64,000 nucleotides of DNA from Flavobacterium caseinilyticum (GCF_004349085.1 NZ_SMFM01000001.1:124001-188000); one strand, 5' to 3'; shown: positions 25,622 to 35,500, numbered from the stretch's first letter. Notes: a model not told the origin generated them from the sequence alone. A program made the numbers and translations.

Positions 25622-27889
25622 CTAATTCAAACTGGCTTTGTACATCCTAGCTTCTTCCCACGAGAATTTACGACCGTTTTTTTCCATCAAGGCATTGAGT
25701 GATTCTTCTTTGTATCCGGCAAAAGCAGTTGCTAAATCCTGTATTTTATCCTCAGGTAAAACTTCTGAAATGGATACTGCTTTCGTCTGAATCAATTTCA
25801 CAAAATGCGAGTAAATCGTTTGTTTCGTCAGCACTCTGATGGTCGCAATATCCGTGATTGATTTCTTTTCTACCCACAATTCATAGGTTTCCTGAATCGT
25901 TGATTTCTTAGGTGCCGCTGTTTTTGATTTTTTTGAAGTGTAGCGTTCAATATCATTATCATCATCAATCAAGGTTATATTTAACTGCTTAAATTGACTT
26001 TGTATGGCTTCTGTTTTTCGTATGATGTAATTTTTTATATCTGAAGATGTCAATTTCTCTTTAGAAATGGTTTCGCCCGCAACAACAGTTTCTATCAATA
26101 ATTTGGCCTTCATTAAGCGCAAAACGGCTTTGGTTTGCAATTCCTCCAGCACGATTAATTCATCATAAAACGCTTTTACTTTTTTGATGCGTTTTACTTC
26201 TTCAATTTTCCAAAGTATTTCAAAAACCAAATCATCCATTGGCTTATAAAAATAACTGAGAGCCGCTTGAATGCGTTCCGAAACATGATTCAAATCGACT
26301 GTTTCCTGACCAAAAAGCTTATTCAATTGCGATATGAATTTTTTGGATGGATCCAAAAGCTGTTCGATTATTTCCGTTTGTTTTTTGGCCCAAACCGCAT
26401 GTTTGGCTTTTTCTGAAATTTCTGATTTTTCGTTGTAACTGAATTTATGATTCCGCCATTCCTGAGCCAAATCACTCCAATCGAATGTGTTTATTAAATA
26501 GTTATGTATGAAATTCTTGGTTTCAAAATGCAAGGCATTCTCTAAAAACGAATCCGAGGCTTTGTTTAATGAATAATCCATCACATCCTGATCGTTTGAA
26601 ATGCCATTCATACGCAATGGAGAGAGCAAAATTAGCCCTTCTAAAGAACGCAAACGCGATAATGCGACATAAGCCTGTCCCGGAAGAAAAACTTGCGAAA
26701 CATCGAGCGCAGCTTTATCAAAAGTCAATCCCTGGCTTTTATGAACCGTAATCGCCCACGCCAATTTGATGGGATAATGCACAAAAGTTCCCAAAACTTC
26801 TTCTTCAATTTCCTTGGTGGTTTGATCTACTTTGTAGCGGATGTTTTGCCATTCGTATTTTTCAACTTCTATGGTTTTGTTTTCTTCCGGAAAATGAACC
26901 AAGATTTCCTTGTCCGAAAGCGATTTGATAATGCCCATTTTACCGTTGAAATAGTTTTTATCAAATGACAAATCATTTTTTACAAACATGATTTGCGCGC
27001 CGATTTTCAATTTTAATTGTTGTTCCACGGGAAATATCTTGTCCGGAAAATCCCCAGTAATCTCTGGTTTATAAACCACTAGCTTTCCTTCCAGATCTTC
27101 CAAAGCCTGCGCATTCATAGAATCGGCTTTGTTGTTATGGGTGGTTAATGTGATATACCCTTTATTTGCTTTTAAATCAAAATCGGGTTTTACGTATTGG
27201 TTTAAGGTTAGAATATCTTGCTGCGAAATCTCATTATTCCGAAGATTATTCAAAACCGAAATAAACGTGTCGTCCGTCTGGCGAAAAATCTTGGATAATT
27301 CAATGTATAGCGGTGGATTTTGCTGCACAACGTGCGAATGGAAAAAAAACTTTCCTTTGTAATACGTTTTGAGTGTTCGCCATTCTTCGTCTCGGATTAC
27401 CGGTGGCAGTTGCAATAAATCGCCAATATACAAAACTTGAACACCGCCAAAAGGAGTATTTCTTTTACGTACCGATTGCATCATATAATCCATTGCGTCC
27501 AGCAAATCTGCGCGAAGCATACTCACTTCATCGATAATCAACAATTCCATATTGCGAATCACGGATTTCTTCAAACCGCTCATTTTAAAATGCCTGCGCA
27601 ACGTAGCTTTGGTTTCAAATTTGGTGCTTTCAGAAAATTGTGGCGAGGAATTATCCGGAATAAATCCTCCAAACGGCAACTGAAACATGGAGTGAATCGT
27701 AACTCCACCGGCATTAAGCGCCGCAATTCCCGTGGGTGCGACCACAACAGTATTCTTGTGCGTAGTTTGAATAATTTCCCGTAAAAGGGTGGTTTTACCC
27801 GTTCCTGCTTTCCCGGTAAGGAAAACGGATCTTTGGGTTTGGTTGATGAATCGTAAGGTATAAGCGGCGGCTTCTGAAATTGTTTGCAT
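25622..27889 (-). CDS. Pif1/RecD-like ATP-dependent DNA helicase with C-terminal HTH domain
   Basis: A 755-residue superfamily 1 helicase. Motif I is GKAGTGKTT (26-34), followed by VVVAPTGIAALNAGGVTIHSMF, the DEAD-type motif II LLIIDEVSM and motif VI-like AYVALSRLRSLEGL. Together these define the Pif1/RecD2-like group, which unwinds DNA 5' to 3' and resolves difficult replication structures. The C-terminal 300 residues are helical and end with an HTH_40-type region (SITDIATIRVLTKQTIYSHF), similar to RQC-like tails of Bacteroidetes helicases. It is a single-gene unit on the minus strand. No conjugation genes are nearby, so a chromosomal repair or replication role is more likely than transfer. 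Confidence 0.9.
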   Translation of the reverse strand: MQTISEAAAYTLRFINQTQRSVFLTGKAGTGKTTLLREIIQTTHKNTVVVAPTGIAALNAGGVTIHSMFQLPFGGFIPDNSSPQFSESTKFETKATLRRHFKMSGLKKSVIRNMELLIIDEVSMLRADLLDAMDYMMQSVRKRNTPFGGVQVLYIGDLLQLPPVIRDEEWRTLKTYYKGKFFFHSHVVQQNPPLYIELSKIFRQTDDTFISVLNNLRNNEISQQDILTLNQYVKPDFDLKANKGYITLTTHNNKADSMNAQALEDLEGKLVVYKPEITGDFPDKIFPVEQQLKLKIGAQIMFVKNDLSFDKNYFNGKMGIIKSLSDKEILVHFPEENKTIEVEKYEWQNIRYKVDQTTKEIEEEVLGTFVHYPIKLAWAITVHKSQGLTFDKAALDVSQVFLPGQAYVALSRLRSLEGLILLSPLRMNGISNDQDVMDYSLNKASDSFLENALHFETKNFIHNYLINTFDWSDLAQEWRNHKFSYNEKSEISEKAKHAVWAKKQTEIIEQLLDPSKKFISQLNKLFGQETVDLNHVSERIQAALSYFYKPMDDLVFEILWKIEEVKRIKKVKAFYDELIVLEELQTKAVLRLMKAKLLIETVVAGETISKEKLTSSDIKNYIIRKTEAIQSQFKQLNITLIDDDNDIERYTSKKSKTAAPKKSTIQETYELWVEKKSITDIATIRVLTKQTIYSHFVKLIQTKAVSISEVLPEDKIQDLATAFAGYKEESLNALMEKNGRKFSWEEARMYKASLN

Positions 27890-27979
27890 GAGGCGTGTAT
27901 ATATAAAGCTAAAGTATTGAAAATTAGCAACATTATTGGAATAACTGAAAAATAATTACGCTTATAATTCGACTGCATA

Positions 27980-28197
27980 TTAGCCCCGATAGCAGCGGAA
28001 ATCCTCGTAGTTTAGAAAATGATTTTTTTCTAGCCCGAAAAGAGCGACCAACGGAAGCTACTTTTATTGGTAAGAAAAAACACTTGCTAAACGAGAGATT
28101 ACTTCACTATACTTATATTTTAATTGGAGTTCAGTGAACTTCGTTTACAGCGGATAGCGCGACACGAGCGAAGCGAACTGACGAAGTAAATAGCTTC
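27980..28197. repeat. dispersed flavobacterial intergenic module
   Basis: The 370-bp gap 27890-28259 contains no gene. Its core begins TTAGCCCCGATAGCAGCGG and ends near ACAGCGGATAGCGCGAC followed by a purine-rich GAGCGAAGCGAACTGACG tail. I recall sequences with these ends at many places in Flavobacterium genomes, so it is probably a dispersed repeat. Only one copy is in this window, so it cannot be confirmed here. Confidence 0.5.
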
Positions 28198-28243
28198 AAA
28201 AAAAATGCCTCCAATCTAATTATAGACGAAGGCAATTTTTTGA
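28198..28243 (-). terminator. probable terminator of the Skp-like gene
   Basis: Read on the minus strand after the stop at 28260, CAAAAAATTGCCTTC pairs with GGAGGCATTTTTTT with one bulge and one mismatch, ending in a T run. Confidence 0.5.
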
Positions 28244-28259
28244 ATTAATAGTAAAAAAA

Positions 28260-28826
28260 TTATTTTTTAGCTTCTGCTTTTTCTTCCGTTTTAGCAGGTG
28301 CTTTGTATTTGTCGTTCAAACCTTTGATGATTTCTTTTGTGATATCAAATTTGTCCTCAGCGTAAAGAATTGAAGCTGCATCGCCTGTACCGTAGATGTA
28401 TGCATATCCTTTTTCCTTACCGTAGGCTTTGATGAATTTTTTCACGCCACTTACTAAAGAATCCATTTCTTTTCCGCTTTCTTGCTGCAATTCTTGAGAC
28501 AACGCTTGTTGCGCATAGCTCAATTGCTGCTCTTTCTTTTGCAATTCAGCACCTTTTTGTTGTGCCCATGCTTGGCCATTTGCTTGTGCTTGAGCTTGAA
28601 AACTAGCTGCCTCTTGTTTAAATCTTGCGATTTCAGCATCTAACTGTCTTCCTTTTTCCTCTGCTTTTGTTTTATATTTCGCTTCAAGGTCTTTCGCCTC
28701 TGTGTATTCTTTCATTAATTCCGAAGTGTCAACATAAGCTGTTTTTACTTCCTTAACTGCTTCCGCTGGTTTGTTACAAGCAACAATTGAAATTGATAAT
28801 GCGATAATTACTAATGCTTTTTTCAT
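28260..28826 (-). CDS. OmpH/Skp-like periplasmic lipoprotein
   Basis: A 188-residue exported protein. The signal peptide MKKALVIIALSISIVACNKP ends in a lipobox with Cys17, which differs from typical soluble Skp. The mature region is a long, charged and Gln/Ala-rich coiled coil (about 35-135, with EAKDLEAKYKTKAEEKGRQL and AQANGQAWAQQKGAELQKKE), flanked by beta segments (VKTAYVDTSELM and YAYIYGTGDAASILYAEDKF). This is the Skp/OmpH architecture of a chaperone that carries outer-membrane proteins through the periplasm. It stands alone here, without bamA. A -7 element TATTTTTG lies at 28859-28866 on the minus strand. Confidence 0.88.
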   Translation of the reverse strand: MKKALVIIALSISIVACNKPAEAVKEVKTAYVDTSELMKEYTEAKDLEAKYKTKAEEKGRQLDAEIARFKQEAASFQAQAQANGQAWAQQKGAELQKKEQQLSYAQQALSQELQQESGKEMDSLVSGVKKFIKAYGKEKGYAYIYGTGDAASILYAEDKFDITKEIIKGLNDKYKAPAKTEEKAEAKK

Positions 28827-29070
28827 TTTGATGAATTTCTAGTTTTGAGTATTGGTGACAAAAATATAAAAAAATAGGTAGCATTGACATAAAGTTTACA
28901 AAATGCTACTTTTTTATGATATAAGATTTTATTATTGTGATTTATGAATGTATAATTTATGACTATTAAAAGTGAGTTGTACATCTTTTAAATAAACGGA
29001 TTAGTTTAAAAATTCGACATTCACCCTCGGGAACATTAAAAAACAAGCTTAAATGAGCTTAAAATGATTT

Positions 29071-29919
29071 TTAGTTATTTTTTATGATATAAATGTGTGA
29101 CGAATATTCGAAATTCTTCTTCGCTTCCCAATTTGACTGCAATCCAACAAAAAAAGCTTTTATATAATTCATTTTACCAGTTTTGTATTTTTCTGAAAGT
29201 AAGCTGACGTAAAAAGAATCGAATTTCATAGGAAGCACTTTTTCCAATTTCATTCCTTCTTTTTCGAAAAGCATTTTTATTGCCGTTTTAGAGAAATGCC
29301 AAAAATGAATTGGTACATCATAAGCAGCCCAAAACTTCCCATAATGTTTTGCATCGAAAGATTTGAAATTTGGAACAGCAATTATTAAAGTTCCATCTGG
29401 TTTTAACAATCGTTTCAATTCTTTGATTTGGTTTTCCAAATTAGGAACGTGTTCCAAAACATGCCACATCGAAATCACATCAAAAGAATGATTGTCTAAT
29501 TCGCTGGTTTGTCCAACAAAAGAAACTCCTTTCTTTTTTGCAATTGCTTTTGCTTTTTCACTTGGCTCCACTCCTATCGTGTGCCAACCGTTTTCTTTGG
29601 CCACAGATAAAAAATCTCCAGTTCCCGCACCAATGTCTAGAATGCTTCCTTTGTTCGGTTGCAATGAATTGATTAAATTCAGTTTGTTTTTCAGCGCAAT
29701 GGTTTTTACAAAATGATATGCTTTTTCAAATAAAGACCGTTTACTATCCGTGTGCGAAATATAATCAACGCTTTCATAGTAATTCCCTAAATTTTCTAAG
29801 TTGGGTTGCGGAGAGGTAATCAGCATGTCTAAATTTTCGTCATGGAATAAGTCGAAAATTTCCTGAGAAACAGAATAATCTTTAACGGTTAAAAAAGGCT
29901 GTTGGTTTGAAATATCCAT
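29071..29919 (-). CDS. class I SAM-dependent methyltransferase
   Basis: A 282-residue protein with a Methyltransf_11/23-type Rossmann domain. Motif I reads GSILDIGAGTGDFLSVAKENG, the acidic post-I loop ends GVEPSEKA, and motif post-II/III reads ISMWHVLEHVPNLENQIKELK with RLLKPDGTLIIAVPN. The N-terminal 80 residues, rich in aromatic residues (FDLFHDENLDML, NYYESVDYISH), are the lead-in seen in a family of Bacteroidetes methyltransferases acting on polyketides or sugars, but the substrate is unknown. It stands between a Skp-like gene and mnmG with more than 100 bp of non-coding DNA on each side. Confidence 0.88.
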   Translation of the reverse strand: MDISNQQPFLTVKDYSVSQEIFDLFHDENLDMLITSPQPNLENLGNYYESVDYISHTDSKRSLFEKAYHFVKTIALKNKLNLINSLQPNKGSILDIGAGTGDFLSVAKENGWHTIGVEPSEKAKAIAKKKGVSFVGQTSELDNHSFDVISMWHVLEHVPNLENQIKELKRLLKPDGTLIIAVPNFKSFDAKHYGKFWAAYDVPIHFWHFSKTAIKMLFEKEGMKLEKVLPMKFDSFYVSLLSEKYKTGKMNYIKAFFVGLQSNWEAKKNFEYSSHIYIIKNN

Positions 29920-30037
29920 TAATTAATAGTGCTTATATATTTTAATTTAAACTAAATCCTGAAAACACCAATAAATGCTATCAGGGCTTAATTATTTATT
30001 TTTGTGATTATTCAAGTATAGCAACGCTTCACAGCGT

Positions 30038-30053
30038 AGTTTCACGTGGAACA
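30038..30053 (-). promoter_or_regulatory. parS site, 15/16 match
   Basis: AGTTTCACGTGGAACA matches the complement of the ParB-binding consensus TGTTCCACGTGAAACA at 15 of 16 bases. It lies 75 bp beyond the 3' end of mnmG in opposite orientation to the three exact sites upstream of that gene. Confidence 0.85.
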
Positions 30054-30058
30054 AGTTT

Positions 30059-30125
30059 TAGTGTTCAGTGTTCAGCTGCAGTATTCAGTATTAATCTGAC
30101 CACTGTAAACTGATTACTGATTACT
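30059..30125. repeat. GTGTTCAGTGTTCAG low-complexity repeat
   Basis: Short degenerate repeats of GTGTTCAG, GTATTCAGTATT and CTGATTACTGATTACT lie next to the parS site and just before the mnmG stop. Such TTCAGT-rich runs recur in flavobacterial intergenic DNA. No function is apparent. Confidence 0.5.
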
Positions 30126-30128
30126 TTC

Positions 30129-32000
30129 TCAACGCCCCATATAAATCAACAACACCGAAACATCACTTGGCGAAACACCACTGATTCTTGATGCTTGAGA
30201 AATGGTAACCGGACGAATCTTACTTAATTTTTGTTTTGCTTCAATCGACATTGATTTAATTTTCTCATAGTCAAAATTCTCAGGGATTTTCACATCTTCC
30301 AATCGAAGCAGTTTATCCGCGTTGTTTCTTTCTTTGTCAATATATCCAGAATACTTCACTTGGATTTCTGCTTGTTCCAAGATTTCCTGATCCACATCAT
30401 TTGCCGCAACATAAGCAGCTACCTTTTCAAACTTGATCATATCCTCCAAATCAATCTGCGGACGAGAGAATACTTTGAACATTTTATCTCCTTGTGTAAT
30501 GAGCGCCGTATCTTTTGATTCTAAAATAGGATTTGCTTCCGCAACTGAGACACTTGTTTCTTTGAAGAAAGCCACCATTTTTTCAGATTCATTTAATTTG
30601 TGTTCCATTCTACGCAAACGCGCTTCGGAAGCCAAACCAATTTCATGCGACATAGGCGTTAATCTAAAATCGGCATTATCCTGACGCAACAGCGTTCTGT
30701 ATTCTGCACGGGAAGTAAACATTCTGTATGGCTCTTCTGTTCCTTTAGTGATTAAATCATCAATAAGAACTCCGATATATGCTTGGTCTCTTTTTAAAAT
30801 TAACGGCGCTTTTTCATGCACTTTTAAATGCGCGTTTATTCCGGCCATCAATCCTTGAGAAGCCGCTTCTTCATATCCTGTAGTTCCGTTTATTTGTCCA
30901 GCAAAGTACAATCCTTCAATAAGTTTTGTTTCCAACGTATGTTTCAATTGTGTCGGCGGAAAATAATCATACTCGATAGCATAACCCGGACGAAAGAATT
31001 TCACTTTCTCAAAACCCGCAACAGAACTCAACGCTTTAAATTGAATATCCTCAGGAAGCGATGTAGAGAATCCATTTACATAAACCTCGCACGTATTCCA
31101 TCCTTCCGGCTCCACAAATAATTGGTGTCTTTCTTTATCTGCAAAACGATTTATTTTATCTTCAATGGACGGACAATATCTGGGTCCAAGACTTTTTATT
31201 CTCCCATTGAACATTGGTGAACGATCAAAGCCTTCTCTCAAAATATCATGAACATCCAGAGACGTGTACGTCATATGACAAGATCTCTGATGAACCAACG
31301 GAGAAGTTACATCGGAATACGAAAATTTATCTGGTTTCGCATCTCCTTTTTCCTCATTCATTTTCGAATAATCCAAAGAACGTCCATCTACTCTTGGAGG
31401 CGTTCCCGTTTTCATTCGACCCGATTCAAAACCTGCGGCAACTAAATCCTCGGTAATTCCGTGGGCAGCACTCTCGCCTGCTCTTCCTCCTCCAAATTGT
31501 TTTTCTCCAATATGAATCAAACCATTTAAGAAAGTCCCATTGGTCAACACAACAGATTTAGAACGAATCTCTACTCCAAGTGAAGTTCGGATTCCTTTTA
31601 TTTTCCCGTTTTCAATAATCAAACCCTTAACCATTTCTTGATAAAAATCAAGATTGGGAGTTCCTTCTAACATCATTCTCCATTCTTCAGCAAAACGCAT
31701 ACGGTCACTTTGAACGCGTGGTGACCACATTGCAGGACCTTTGGATTTGTTCAGCATCTTGAACTGGATTGCAGTTCTATCCGAAACAATTCCCGAGTAT
31801 CCTCCGAGCGCATCAATCTCACGCACAATTTGTCCTTTAGCAATTCCGCCCATCGCTGGATTGCATGACATCTGGGCAATGTTCTGCAAGCTCATTGTAA
31901 CCAATAAGGTTTTTGAACCCAAATTTGCGGCAGCGGCAGCAGCTTCTGAACCGGCATGGCCAGCGCCCACCACTATCACATCATATTCATTTAAAAACAT
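30129..32000 (-). CDS. mnmG: tRNA uridine-5-carboxymethylaminomethyl modification enzyme
   Basis: A 623-residue flavoprotein that with MnmE forms the cmnm5 group at the wobble uridine of several tRNAs. The N-terminal FAD site reads VIVVGAGHAGSEAAAAAANLG. Later landmarks are SCNPAMGGIAKGQIVREIDA, FLNGLIHIGEKQFGGGRAGE, the TGTPPRVDGRSLDYS loop, and the C-terminal GASID-like helix bundle with KLSKIRPVTISQASRISGV. The length is standard. The gene sits between parS sites: three exact copies upstream and one downstream. In many bacteria mnmG (gidA) marks the replication-origin neighbourhood, which fits the parS cluster. Confidence 0.96.
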   Translation of the reverse strand: MFLNEYDVIVVGAGHAGSEAAAAAANLGSKTLLVTMSLQNIAQMSCNPAMGGIAKGQIVREIDALGGYSGIVSDRTAIQFKMLNKSKGPAMWSPRVQSDRMRFAEEWRMMLEGTPNLDFYQEMVKGLIIENGKIKGIRTSLGVEIRSKSVVLTNGTFLNGLIHIGEKQFGGGRAGESAAHGITEDLVAAGFESGRMKTGTPPRVDGRSLDYSKMNEEKGDAKPDKFSYSDVTSPLVHQRSCHMTYTSLDVHDILREGFDRSPMFNGRIKSLGPRYCPSIEDKINRFADKERHQLFVEPEGWNTCEVYVNGFSTSLPEDIQFKALSSVAGFEKVKFFRPGYAIEYDYFPPTQLKHTLETKLIEGLYFAGQINGTTGYEEAASQGLMAGINAHLKVHEKAPLILKRDQAYIGVLIDDLITKGTEEPYRMFTSRAEYRTLLRQDNADFRLTPMSHEIGLASEARLRRMEHKLNESEKMVAFFKETSVSVAEANPILESKDTALITQGDKMFKVFSRPQIDLEDMIKFEKVAAYVAANDVDQEILEQAEIQVKYSGYIDKERNNADKLLRLEDVKIPENFDYEKIKSMSIEAKQKLSKIRPVTISQASRISGVSPSDVSVLLIYMGR

Positions 32001-32055
32001 CTTCTTTTATAATTTAATCCTTCTTCAGGATTGTAATTTTGAAATCTGTATATTT

Positions 32056-32071
32056 TGTTCCACGTGAAACA
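32056..32071 (+). promoter_or_regulatory. parS site, exact (first of three)
   Basis: TGTTCCACGTGAAACA, identical to the 16-bp ParB-binding consensus of Bacillus and Bacteroidetes chromosomes. It lies 55 bp upstream of the mnmG start, so ParB binding could also affect mnmG transcription. Confidence 0.92.
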
Positions 32072-32102
32072 TCGTAACCTTATTTTTAAAACCAATACTA
32101 CT

Positions 32103-32118
32103 TGTTCCACGTGAAACA
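32103..32118 (+). promoter_or_regulatory. parS site, exact (second of three)
   Basis: Identical 16-mer TGTTCCACGTGAAACA, 47 bp from the first copy and in the same orientation. Confidence 0.92.
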
Positions 32119-32144
32119 CTTTAATTCCGGAATTAAAAACGACA

Positions 32145-32564
32145 CTATTGTTCCACGTGAAACATAGCGATTTTTTCATCTTCTTTAGAACGCATTACGA
32201 TCTCCTCAGATTCTCCTTTGTCTTTGTAGCCGCAATAGTGTAGTATTCCATGAACCAATACACGCTTTAATTCCTCTTCAAAAGAAACATTGAAATCAGC
32301 AGCATTATCTTTTACTCTTTCGATAGAAACAAAAATGTCTCCATGCAATTCATTACCCATAGAATAATCAAAGCTGATGATATCCGTTAATGTATCATGA
32401 TCCAGATACTCCACATTAATTTTATGAAGATATTCATCATCACAAAAGATATAATTTATCTCTCCTTCTTTCTTGTTTTCCGAGGTGATAACATTTCCCA
32501 GCCAAGCGGCAGTAGCTTCCTCGTTGTCTAAACTGAAGTCAGTTTCGTAATTAAAATTGATCAT
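32145..32564 (-). CDS. ybeY: endoribonuclease YbeY (rRNA maturation factor)
   Basis: A 139-residue metal-dependent RNase needed for 16S rRNA 3'-end maturation and ribosome quality control. The signature is VLVHGILHYCGYKDKGESEE, with H105 and H109. The third ligand, usually His in HGxLHLxGYDH, is Asp115 here (GYKD), a substitution common to flavobacterial members as far as I recall. The strand DTLTDIISFDY before it is typical. The C-terminal six residues MFHVEQ are encoded by a parS site. Start and stop overlap the upstream DUF4175 gene by four bases (ATGA), so translation is coupled. Confidence 0.92.
   Translation of the reverse strand: MINFNYETDFSLDNEEATAAWLGNVITSENKKEGEINYIFCDDEYLHKINVEYLDHDTLTDIISFDYSMGNELHGDIFVSIERVKDNAADFNVSFEEELKRVLVHGILHYCGYKDKGESEEIVMRSKEDEKIAMFHVEQ
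32149..32164 (+). promoter_or_regulatory. parS site, exact (third), inside the ybeY 3' end
   Basis: Identical 16-mer, 46 bp from the second copy. Read on the minus strand it supplies the codons for the last residues Met-Phe-His-Val-Glu-Gln of YbeY. Confidence 0.92.
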
Positions 32565-35500
32565 TTTTTATTAAAATATTCTTGAACCTTTTGATTAAAA
32601 TTCGAGCGCAAAGGTAACGATTGTCTATTTAATATTTCTATGCTATTCAAATAATCTAATAAAGCAGCTGGCAGCGCATTAGATTGATTATTATACTCCT
32701 TTTTATTGGTTTCAGATTGGCGCTTATTTTCTTCGCCTTGTTGTTGTATAGCCGAGTTTAATTTTAATAATTCCTGTTTGACATTCAATATCTTTTGAAG
32801 CGTTTCATTCTTAAATCCTTTGTTTAATAATTGCTTTTCAATTTGTTTCATCTGTTCCAAAGCGCTTTGGCCATTACCACCTAATCCTCGCTTATTGAGC
32901 TCGTTTTGCAACGCTTCCCGCAGCTGTTTTTGCTCTTTATAAATTTCCATTATCGCTTGAGCATCACCTTCGCCTTCATCTCCTTCTTGACCCGATTCTC
33001 CATGTTTTCCTTGCTTACCATCTTTTCCCTTTTCGCCATCTCCGGGTTTGTCTCCCTTTTTGATTCCGTCCTTCATTTTTTCGCCAAGACCTTCTTGCTT
33101 TTTAATAATGTCTGGCAACTGCATTCCTTGTCCTTGACCAGGCTTAGGTTTACCGATTCCCATTCCTGACATTTGCATTTGCATATTGTTTAGCATGTCG
33201 CTTAAAAAATCTGCTAATTTGTTAGCCGCTGAAATGGTGTATTGTTGATGCGACAGACCTTTGGAAACCTGAGCATCTGTCAAACTGATCAACGATTTAT
33301 CTACATTATAGATTACATTACCAATTTCTTTGGTAATATCCTCCGCAATTTTTGGATTACGTAATGACATCGCAAATAAACTGTCGTCAACATGCTTGAA
33401 TTGTTGTTTTAAATCTTGTTGGATTTTAATGTTTTTATTAAAAGCAGGAGACCCTGATTTATGCTTTTTAAACTGGTCCATCAGATCTTCCTGTGACAAA
33501 GAAAACGCTAATAAATTATCCAAAATTTGTCGCAACATGGCAACATCTTCCTGCAACTGTTCCATCTCTCCTTCCCCTAACGATTCTGTCATTTTTTGCG
33601 ACATCTCTTTCATTTTCTTAGCAGCATTTTTTTGATTTGGCTTTGCCTTTTCTTTCTTGTCATTCTTCAATTCCTCAGAAGCTTTCTTTAAATCTTCGTC
33701 AATGCTTTTTTCTTTCGCATCGTCTTTAGGTAAATCCAACGGTGATTTTAATTCCTTGTTTTCTTTATCTAAATCATTTAATTCTTCTTGAATTTTGTCA
33801 AACTCAGCATTGATATCTTCCTGTTTGTCCAGTTTATTTTCCTTGTCATCATTGGATAGTTTATCTTGTTTATCAGAAAGCTTATCCAGTTTGTCTCCTA
33901 ATTGTACCGCTTTCTTTTCTACGTAAAACCTCTTAGTCAACTCCACCAATTGTTCCAAATTCTTAGTTTGATTTTTACTGTTCTGTTTAAATTTATCCAA
34001 CTTTGACAACAATTCTTCATTCTGAATCTTATCGTTCAGCTCTTTCAATTCGTCTAAAAGCTTCTGGTTTTTTTCCAATTCCTTTTCGGCTTTGTCCATA
34101 CGTTTTTGAAGCTCTTCTTTTAATTCGTCTTTTTTATCGGATTTAAATTGCTCCAAATTATCGTTCATTTTTTTAGTAAATTCTTTCATCATCTCATCCT
34201 GTTTCATTTGGCGTTTGATGAAATCATTTACTTTTTGCTGATCTTTAAAATCCAGATTTTCTTTTTCTTTTCCCGTTTTTTGCAACTTCTCCATTTCAGA
34301 AATTTGTTTGTCCTGATTTTTTAACGACTTCTCTAAACTATTAATGTTGTCATTTTGTTGTTGCAAAATTTGATCTTCCTTTTCTACATCTGTAGCGACA
34401 CGATTAGAGAAAACGGAAGACTTCGTGCTTTTAAAATTATGTATTGCATCATTATCAAAAACTTCAAAATAATAATCATAGGACACACCTTGCACCACCG
34501 GAAGATTGCTTGGAAATGAAAATACAAATTGATCGACAGCACTTTTTTTAATAGCAATTGTTCCACGTTTGGCAGTTTGTGGCTTCTCTCTTTCGTAATA
34601 AACAATCTGAAGTTTAGACAAACCGTAATCATCCGATATTTGACCTAAAACAAAATTCTTAGAAACCTTCAAACTGTCAGGCGCATTGTTCACATTAATC
34701 GTTGGGAACTGATCTTTGACAATTGTAAGCTGATAATTGAGTTTTTCATAGTTTTTTACCTTCTCATTTGAAGTAAGAATTTGATAATCTGTGTTTTGAA
34801 CTATATTTTTTGATAAAACAAAGGTGTTTTCTGTTTTTGAAAAAGTAGCTTTCGAGATTCCATCCATCCACACTACATTTTGTGTGGCTTGTGTGATCAT
34901 TTTCCAAGTCACACGTGTTCCTTCCGGAATAACAGCATTTCCTGTTCCTTTGATAGTTTCTGATTTTTTATTCAAATAAAAAGGAAAGTTTAACTGCATT
35001 TCAAAATTAGCAATCGATGGAACAGTTATCACTTTTAATTCATAATCCGGAGAAGAAATAGCATTTCCCTCCACGTGAAACAAAATATTCTCTGAAGGTT
35101 TTGCCATTTTAAATTGAAATTCTCCTGCTTTAGTCGATTCCATGAAATAACTTTCGTCATCAATAAAAATCATCGCATTCTCTGGAACTACTTTCCCCTC
35201 TGTTTTAATGCGAAGTATAAAATCTTTTCCTTGTTCGGTTTGCAAATTCGAATTTAAAACCACGAATTTAAAAGGAGCAGGCGGCAAAAAAGCCGAATTA
35301 AAATTCACTACTCTATTCAAACTTTGAGAAATCATACTGCTGTTTCCGGAGAAATAGAAGAAAGCAAATAGCAAAATTGGAATTAAAGCCAAAGGAAAAT
35401 ACTTTTTGTTTCCATTATAATTTATGGCATTCCCAAAAGGAATTGGTTGCAACGCATTGGCTTTTTGTTCAATCGAGGCGACCAATAATTCCGATTTATT

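Noticed and set aside
25622..27889. Conjugative element because of a TraI/RecD-like helicase
   Set aside because: No relaxase, coupling protein or transfer genes lie nearby; Pif1-like helicases with HTH tails are ordinary chromosomal genes in this group.
31991..32179. 62-codon minus-strand frame across the parS cluster
   Set aside because: Its repeated CFTWN/FHVEQ segments are translations of the parS sites themselves; it overlaps the ybeY end and mnmG start and has no independent coding signal.
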